Positions 57,801 to 64,000 of a stretch of DNA of 64,000 bases are shown here, one piece after another. This DNA is from Saccharum officinarum. Taxonomy: Eukaryota; Streptophyta; Magnoliopsida; Poales; Poaceae. A model generated the notes under the pieces. It saw only the letters and a program-made list of their open reading frames with translations. It did not search any database and had not been told where the DNA came from. Each line of letters begins with the position of its first letter. Position 1 is the stretch's first letter. Made by a program: the position numbers and the translations under genes. Location of the stretch: assembly GCA_020631735.1 (NCBI GenBank), contig CM036215.1, positions 16,270,346 to 16,334,345 of the forward strand. The letters are read 5' to 3'.

Positions 57801-58870
57801 GGGTGAGAGCACCGGTGGTCGGAGCGCGAGCTCGGCGGCTCTGTCCACGGCGGTGCGGGCAGGAACCGCGCAATTGCGCCTTACCTACACGAGCAAGGAG
57901 CCACAAAAACCCGTTCAGAGGAGAAGGGAAGGTGGCGGAGCACTGGGCACGGGCAATCGGACGGAGGTGCTTTGCCGGCGTTAGAACACGGCGGCGGAGG
58001 TGATGGCGAGCGGTGGCGGGCGGCTTCTTCCGCTCGGTTCTCCAGAGAAATGAGGAAGGGAGCGAGCGAGCGGGGAATGGAATGGAGGCAGAGCGCAGCG
58101 CGGTGCTTTGAAGTGGACTGCGCGGGGGCAGCGGGGCACCACACGGCCGATGGTGTCGGCATGCGGCCGCCACGCGGCGAGCGTGCTCTGCATCAGTCGG
58201 CCAGCGGTGTGTGGGAGTGGGAGGGAGAGGAAGGAGGCCACGCGGCATGGGCTAGGCCGAGGCAGCGGCGCGCAGGTGAGCGACTGCGGGCGCGCGCGAG
58301 GGCTGGGCCGGGCTGGCTTGCGGAAGTGGGCCAGAAGTGAGGCGCCAGCCCACTCAGGTGAGAAACTGATTTTCCAATTTTCTATTTTCAAACAAACTTC
58401 AAATAATAGTTTTCAAATCCCATTTTGAGCAATAAAATGGCTTTTTTCTGAAAATGGCCCAAAAATGAAAGTTGCTTAGAATTTAATTCTCTACAACTTT
58501 TATTAAGGGACCAAATCAAAATTCCCAATAGATTTTGAATTGGAGAATAAAAGATAAATATGGACGGTTTTTTACCATTTTTCAATAAAAATGTTAAAAG
58601 CAAATTTGACAAAACTTTGAATTCCAAAGTTGCTCCAAAATTTGTGCTAACTAATTCTAGATGATTAACAATTATAGTCACCCATATTTTAGTAGCCTAG
58701 CAAGCATAATTAAGGTGAAACAATTCTTAACAAGTGTATGCAACTTTCACGTTTCATAGAAATGTTTCTACTCAAATTGCACTCTACTTCACATGTGATT
58801 ATAAATGCAAATGATGCATCATGCGTATTATTTGCAATGCTAAATGCTTGGGTAACACCGGAGTGTTACA
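54858..58870 (-). mobile_element. 5' LTR of B, 4,013 bp
   Basis: From TGTAACAGAACC (next to the primer binding site) to GAGTGTTACA, followed by the duplication AGATC (58871-58875). It includes an (AC)n run at 55124-55145, a diverged copy of the conserved LTR block (55640-56030) and a GC-rich promoter-like block (57440-58340). The ORFs at 57600-58428 come from that block and are mirrored in the 3' LTR at 41972-42617. Confidence 0.93.
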
Positions 58871-58875
58871 AGATC

Positions 58876-59470
58876 CATATGCATCAAATCAAATGCTTTG
58901 CATGTGCTCATTGTACTCTTCTTTGGATGTGAGCTTCCAACATGCTTTTTGGCTTGACATGCACTACAAAGCTTATTCTTCTCAAATTCAACATCTTTCA
59001 AACAATTGACAAGATTGTGAGTTGTAAGCTTCTTCAATTGTTTCATGCCAACATGACCAAGCCTTCTATGCCAAAGCCAACCCATGCTTGATTTGGAGAT
59101 TAAGCAAGTTGTCAAAGAAGTTTCTCTAGCATTGAAGTCAACTAGGTAGAGATTCTCATATCTAAAGCCCTTGAATGCCACATTTGAACCATCCATACTA
59201 ATGACTTCCACATCATCAACCCCAAAGATACATTTGTAACCAAGATCATATATTTGTGCCACGGATAGAAGATTGAAATCTAAGCTTTCAACTAGCAACA
59301 CATTGGAGATACTCATGTCATTTGATATTGCAATCTTGCCCAAGCCAATAACCTTGCCTTTCTTGTTATTACCAAATATGATAGAATCAACACCACTATC
59401 ATTGTCATTGATTGAGTCAAACATTCTTGATATATCGGTCATGTGTTGAGTGCACCCGCTATCAATGATT
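58876..59470 (-). pseudogene. C protease end and integrase zinc domain
   Basis: The minus strand reads IIDSGCTQHMTD (intact copia protease D-S-G near 59450), NVLLVESLDFNLLSVAQIYDLG, GWLWHRRLGHVGMKQLKKL, and CSACQAKKHVGSSHPKK, supplying the integrase HHCC zinc site, then AFDLMHMDL up to insertion B. Just before the protease site a TGA stands where Trp is expected (about 59468). Confidence 0.87.
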
Positions 59471-59570
59471 CAATGCCTTCCTCCGGCTTTGTAATTGACC
59501 TACAAGCAAATCAATGAAGCTTAGGTACCCATTTTTGCTTGGGTCCTTGTAGGTTAGTAACTAAGCTCTT

Positions 59571-60608
59571 TGGTACTCAAATAGCCTTCTTTTTTGGGAC
59601 AACAATTGGTGTACCGATAAACTTAGCTTGCACACCCTTCACACTCTTGGTAAGCACATAGCAAGAATCAAAAGGTATAGCATTAACAAGTTTCTTGCCA
59701 TTGTTTCTTTTAGTGCAATTATGCTCTAGGTGCCCAACTTGCTTGCATCTATTGCAAAACCGACCATTACCCTTCACAAAGCTAGGCTTTGGAGTTGCAA
59801 AGGCCGACTTATCTTTCTTGAGGTTGTAGCCTAATCCCTCTTTGTTAAGAGAGAACCTTTGACTATCCAAGAACTTAAGCAAGCGGGCCTCACCACCATA
59901 GGCCTTGCCTAGGGCATGAGTGAGCTCATCCACCTCTCTCTTGAGAGTCTCATTCTCAACCATTAGTGAGGCATCACAAGTGAAACCATCACTAGTAGTG
60001 GAGGTAGAGTCGGTGGTGGTGGATGAAGAGCTATAAGAAGGGTTAGCATTTGATATGATGATAGGTTCATAAAAGAATTCATCAATTATATCACATGTAA
60101 CACCTATATCACATGATACAACAACCTCCTCCTTTGCTTGTTCCTCAAGTAGCAATGAGTGAGCTTTTTCAAGCTTGGAATGAGCCTTACCAAGATCCTC
60201 ATGGTCTTCCACTAAACTCTCATGAGTGGTCTTAAGCTCACTAAGGGCTTTCTCAAGTATTGCTACTTTCATTGAAAGCTTCTTACACTCCTTGTCCTTG
60301 GCAATAGCTATGTCTCTAGTTTGTTGCATCAAGTCATATAGTTGTTCTTTAGTTGGTTCATCATCATCTTTTTCATTATCATTATCACTATCATGACCAT
60401 ATTCCATTTCACTTTCATCATCACTCTCATCATATAATACCTTAGTTTCTTTGGCCATGAAGCATAAAGAGGATGAACCAAATAGTGAGGGCTTCTTGTT
60501 GATAGCAATGGAAGCAAAAGCCTTGTTGGATGATGATTCTTCTTCTTCATCATCATCACTTTCCCAAGTGACCACATAGGCTCCATTCTTGTCCTTCTTG
60601 AAAGTCAT
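59571..60608 (-). pseudogene. C Gag distal part, coiled coil and second zinc knuckle
   Basis: A 343-codon open frame: acidic Ser-rich stretch (WESDDDEEEESSS), coiled coil (LSMKVAILEKALSELKTTHE; LGKAHSKLEKAHSLLLEEQA), Ser/Thr-rich segment, and CNRCKQVGHLEHNC zinc knuckle. It ends in a stop at 59577, after which the same frame continues VPKSLVTNLQG. This is the long Gag typical of Sireviruses. It packages element RNA in the cytoplasmic particle. Confidence 0.85.
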
Positions 60609-61072
60609 CTTAGCTTCTCTCTTTTCTTCTCAAACTTGCCCCTCTTGTTATTCTTCTTCTTGTCATAGGGACATTCAGCTTGAAGATGTTCGGTGCTATC
60701 ACAATTAAAGCACTTCCTTTGTTGCTCATTGCTCTTAAAATTGTCATTTCTCTTTTTGAAGCCTCTTCTCTTAATGAACATGTAACCCATCTTCTTGACT
60801 ACAAGAGCAAGTGCCTCATCATCAATTTCAAAATTTTTATCTCCATTATTGTCTTCTTCTTTAATGATGGTAGCTTTGCCCTTGGAGGAGATGGCCTTGA
60901 ATGCCACAGTCTTCTTCTTCTTTTCTTCCTCCATCTTCTCCTTCTCATCGGCATCTTGATCATACTTGTCATATGTCAAGACTTCACCAAGTAAATCATT
61001 GGGCTTCATTGCATCAAGCCCATCTCTTTGTAACATCATGATCAACATTTTGAATCTTCTTGGTAAGCTCAA
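60605..61072 (-). pseudogene. C Gag middle part with first zinc knuckle
   Basis: An open frame with SLPRRFKMLIMMLQRDGLDA, a Lys/Glu-rich stretch, and a CCHC knuckle CFNCDSTEHLQAECP near 60665-60705. It overlaps the distal frame by 4 nt in a different phase, so a frameshift separates two parts of one original Gag. Confidence 0.85.
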
Positions 61073-61600
61073 CTAGAACTTATGGCAAAAATCTTAGTCT
61101 TGTGTCTTGTGCCCTAAGCTCTTGAGATCATTCACTATGACTTGCAATCTATGAAATATCTCTAAGATTGTTTCTTCTTCTTTCATCTTGAAGTTCTCAA
61201 ACTCACTCTTGAGCCCATATAGCTTGGCACTCTTCACAACCTTAGTGCCCTCATATGTTTAACTCAACCTTGTCCATACTTCATTTGCCAATTCTAAATC
61301 CTTGATGCCCTCAAATACCTTTGTGTCAATACCATTGTAAAGTGTATTGAGAGCCATTCTATTGCATGTTCTATTTGCTCTATCTTCATCTGTGAGATGA
61401 TCGGGATCAATGATAGCAAAATCATTCTCGGTGACTTGCAACACTCTCTCATGAATAGAACCAAGGTATATTATCATTTTTTCTCTTCTAATGAGCAAAA
61501 GAACTAACACCATCAAAGAACGGTGGCTTGCCCAACATGAATTTTGAACATTTTTTGACACACCGAAGGATGTTAAGCCTTGATTAAAATGGTGACTACG
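61073..61600 (-). pseudogene. C Gag N-terminal part, decayed
   Basis: Matches to Sirevirus Gag are readable in pieces: GKPPFFDG near 61520, then IIYLGSIHERVLQVTENDFA and LNTLYNGIDTKVFEGIKDLE (61460-61262), then a stop and SAKLYGLKSEFENFKMKEEE. At least two frameshifts and one stop break it. Confidence 0.8.
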
Positions 61601-61612
61601 GCTCCGATACCA
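61601..61612 (-). promoter_or_regulatory. Primer binding site of C (tRNA-Met)
   Basis: Minus-strand TGGTATCGGAGC, 2 nt from the LTR end. Confidence 0.88.
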
Positions 61613-61614
61613 CT

Positions 61615-62217
61615 TGTAAGGTCCTAGATGGCTAGAGGGGGGTGAATAGCCTATAAAAAATCTAACGCGAACCACTAAGCAAACTTGTTAGAATAACAAA
61701 CGGTATAAAGCGAGTTTTGCTTGGCCTACAGTTGTGATGCAAGCCTCCTATCCACAAGTCTAGTAGATTATGATTTCTAGTTCACACAAGGGCTATGTCA
61801 CTAATTTTACACTAGTGAGCAAGCTAATAACACTACTAGCAAAGCTACCACTAGAGCCACACAAGATATCTAGTAAATATAAATGCAAGAGAGAGGATTG
61901 TGATTCTTATACGACCGATGGTGGAGTGAAGATGTTCCAATCACCAAGATGATATACAATCAATCAATATTGACAACAACACATTATGAAGACCAATCAC
62001 CGGGAGACAAGAGACACAATATTTTTGTTCACCCGGTGTTCACTTGTGCACCGACAAGCTACGTCACCGGTTGTGTCGACCAACACTTAGATGGTTTCTC
62101 GATGTGACCCTCAAGTCACTTGCCCTCAAGGCATACCCACAAGGCACCGCAAGACACCACTCTCAAGTGAGGTAACTCAATGACACGCGCAATGTATTAG
62201 AGTTGCTTTTGGCACTC
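61615..62217 (-). mobile_element. 5' LTR of C, first 603 bp in view
   Basis: Matches 37617 onward in the 3' LTR. It runs into the second assembly gap, so the part with the palindromes and the second target duplication is not seen. Confidence 0.9.
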
Positions 62218-62317
62218 NNNNNNNNNNNNNNNNNNNNNNNNNNNNNNNNNNNNNNNNNNNNNNNNNNNNNNNNNNNNNNNNNNNNNNNNNNNNNNNNNNN
62301 NNNNNNNNNNNNNNNNN
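62218..62317. other. Assembly gap, exactly 100 N
   Basis: On its right neither the remaining Sirevirus LTR nor element L resumes, so substantial sequence is missing or the join is wrong. Confidence 0.99.
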
Positions 62318-62632
62318 GCTCGTCGGCGATTTCGGGGAATCTCGCGATCTAGGTCATCTCTTCTTGTCACCGTCGGCTCGTCGATCCGAGGTAGCTTCGC
62401 CTTTTCGATTCACATCGTATCTCATATGCTAGCTATCTCTAGGGTTTCGTACCTTTTAGTTGTATATGGTCTTATAGTAGATCTCTCTATTCCGTCGTTG
62501 CAGCGAGTCTGTCCGTGTGTCGGGTGAGATCAGTTTGCTGAATCCGAGGCCAAGCCTGCGGATACGGATTGAGGCCAAGCCTCTCGAGTGACAGTTCACC
62601 ATCTTTCAGAGGTTTTCAGTTAGTTTGTCAGC
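62318..62632 (+). other. Leader of the last element
   Basis: GC-rich untranslated sequence upstream of the ATG at 62633. No LTR end or primer binding site can be fixed next to the gap. Confidence 0.4.
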
Positions 62633-64000
62633 ATGGTGCGTTGCAAGAACGCCGGTGGTGCTCCTGGTGACGGGGACGACAGTCCTCCTCGTCGGTCTGA
62701 GATTGCACATGGGAAGCGTGTCAAGATCTTGGCCAGAAAGAAGAAGAAGACACTTACAGAGGCAGAGATTGCTCAGGCCGTGGCAGATGCAGCAGAGCAG
62801 GCAGAGAGAGGTGGCAGGAGCAGTGGCATACGTATAGGTGAGCGTCGCTTTCATCTAGAAGGTCGACAGCTCGGCACAGAGGCCACTGAGGGTACTGAGG
62901 ATACTGGAGCTACAGAGGGCATGTCAGTTGATCCACCTCCAGAGGCCACAGAGGCTCCAGAGGCCACAGAGGCTCCAGAGGCTACAGAGGACACAGAGGA
63001 GCAGCCAGCTCAGTCTCCACCACGTCGCCGCTCCACACGCGCACGTACTCAGGTGACTCCTAGGCCAGAGGGCCAGCGTCGTGGAGCACGTCCTCCTCCC
63101 AGAGCTAGAGGTTCACCCCGGTCGAGCACTTTGACTTGAGGGGTGCTACAGCACGTCAGGTGCAGGGGTTGAGGTTCGTGGAGGTCAGTCGGTGGTTTCC
63201 ACCTGTGAGGGATCCCAGAGCTTCAGAAGGCTTCTATACCCCACTTTAGGAGGATTTCTACAGGGCTCTAGTTGACAGCGGTATTGCTTTCCGACCACAG
63301 AGGGTCTGTCGACTTGAGTCACTAGTTGAGGTTGTGGGAGAACAGCTACGTCCGCACCTGTCCTTTCTGCCAGGCTTGTCAGATCTTCTTGGACGGACAG
63401 GTGCATACTGCGGCACATGGGTCAGAGAGTTTTATGCTTCACTATGGATTGATCCTGCCCATGATTTCATTCACTTTGCATTCCGAGGCCGCGATCACCG
63501 TTTATACAGCACCAGAGTGCGGGAGATTCTCAGACTCCCAGCTTCCAACACGAAGATACATCAGCTGTGTTTTGGTCAGACTCCTCCACCGAGACGCCCT
63601 CACGGCGGAGCAGTGCCACCTACAGACTTGGTTCGACCCTGCTTCTGTGAGCCTTTTGGCGAAGGGTCTCGTCGCACGCCTGCCAGTTTGACTCCTCTTG
63701 TCAGAGTTCTGGATGCTATAGTCAGACGCACTCTACTTCCCAGACTTGGCTACAGAGAGGGACTGACTCGGATGCAGCTATGGGTTGTTCACCACCTCCT
63801 CTCACAGACACAGTTTGACATTTGGGATCTCATACTTAGCGAGATGGAGGACACCATAGCTGAGGGGTTTAAGGGTAATCGTCAGCTGCCCTATGCACAC
63901 TGGATCTGCTTCATCATTAGATCTTCCATCCAGTTACCAGCAGAGATCCGAGCTGAGATATCAGATACGACTACTGCTTTCCCTGAGTATGATATCCGTC
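62633..64000 (+). pseudogene. Gag-like ORF with putative plant transposon domain
   Basis: A plus-strand frame from ATG 62633 (MVRCKNAGGAPGDGD) through a basic stretch (KRVKILARKKKK), EATEAP repeats (about 62925-63000) and an Arg/Pro-rich region to a stop at 63137. In the next frame, from about 63120, coding continues to the window end: LRFVEVSRWFPPVRDPRASEG, a TAG (Gln expected, about 63247), then TWVREFYASLWIDPAHDF and FRGRDHRLYSTRVREILRLP, and LTRMQLWVVHHLLSQTQFDI. The EFY-A-L and RGR-I-x-LP pattern fits the putative plant transposon protein domain (Pfam PF20167, from memory), found in gypsy-type retroelements. One frameshift and one stop disable it as read. Confidence 0.7.

Larger units (their letters stand above)
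41696..58870 (-). mobile_element. Tekay/Del-type chromovirus B, complete with both LTRs
   Basis: Full structure on the minus strand with both LTRs, tRNA-Met primer binding site, leader, H3-like ORF, gag-pol with chromodomain and polypurine tract, flanked by AGATC on both sides. Net of solo LTR J and its duplication it is about 12 kb. Decay is clear: stops in the H3-like ORF, gag-pol stops and frameshifts, a damaged protease site, and an internally deleted 3' LTR. It interrupts the integrase gene of Sirevirus C. Confidence 0.95.
37617..62217 (-). mobile_element. Sirevirus C (Ty1/copia), split by element B
   Basis: Minus-strand order: 5' LTR (from 61615 into the gap), primer binding site, long gag with two zinc knuckles, protease, integrase, RT/RNase H, 3' LTR (37617 to about 39300). 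The coding part is interrupted at 41695/58871 by element B with the target duplication AGATC. The target site in L is CTAGC (37612-37616); the second copy would lie past the gap. The long Gag, tRNA-Met priming and palindromic LTR repeats are Sirevirus traits. Confidence 0.9.

Noticed and set aside
1..64000. tRNA, rRNA or microRNA genes
   Set aside because: No tRNA cloverleaf (A and B boxes with acceptor) or rRNA motif noticed; primer binding sites only copy the tRNA-Met 3' end. I could not run a covariance search.

Overview
The window is plant repeat DNA, most likely intergenic heterochromatin of a grass with a large genome. The grass assignment is an inference from the element types and their GC-rich LTR promoters. 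I found no intact host gene. Nearly all of the 64 kb is LTR retrotransposons nested inside one another, plus one probable Helitron fragment. Two exact 100-N assembly gaps lie at 20238-20337 and 62218-62317. Element letters below are my own labels.

Layout. 1-35 and 4956-6898: minus-strand Ty1/copia Sirevirus remnant (G). It is split by solo LTR H (36-4950, TSD ATGCT), which is itself split by solo LTR I (1248-2907, TSD ATATT). 6893-11832: plus-strand Ty3/gypsy element F (pol tail, LTR, primer binding site, gag, protease, reverse transcriptase), cut at 11832 by minus-strand Athila-like element E (3' LTR 11833-13098, extra ORF, integrase end). E is cut at 16316 by a further LTR (K), which carries a Helitron-like insertion from 18452 up to the first gap. 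20338-32236: minus-strand Tekay/Del chromovirus A, inserted in plus-strand Tat-type element D. Of D, the antisense gene, a 455-bp tandem repeat and the 3' LTR (35542-36618) are visible. D lies in plus-strand copia element L (36619-37616). L is also split by Sirevirus C (37617-62217), C by Tekay element B (41696-58870, TSD AGATC), and B by solo LTR J (49226-54348, TSD CCCCA). After the second gap a plus-strand gag-like ORF with a putative plant transposon domain runs off the end.

Most interesting signal. Both Tekay elements carry, between the primer binding site and gag, an additional ORF whose N-terminus imitates the histone H3 tail. Element A (25842-26456) begins M-ARTKRTARKSTGGRAPR and continues into a coiled coil and a strongly acidic C-terminus; this 204-codon ORF is open. 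Element B (47925-48938) has the homologue with four premature stops, and its fifth tail residue appears to have been Gln, as in H3. In both, the ATG sits directly after CAG at the end of a predicted 252-255 nt intron with a CTGCAG|GTAC donor. Because these elements also encode an integrase chromodomain, a class that reads histone tails, a self-encoded H3-tail mimic is a plausible unrecognised regulatory or targeting system.

Decay. Most premature stops with a predictable ancestral residue are C-to-T or G-to-A changes, as expected from cytosine methylation. In contrast, the frameshifts in element A are almost all 1-nt losses in short homopolymers and cluster within 3 kb of the first gap. They may be consensus errors, so A may be more intact than it looks.
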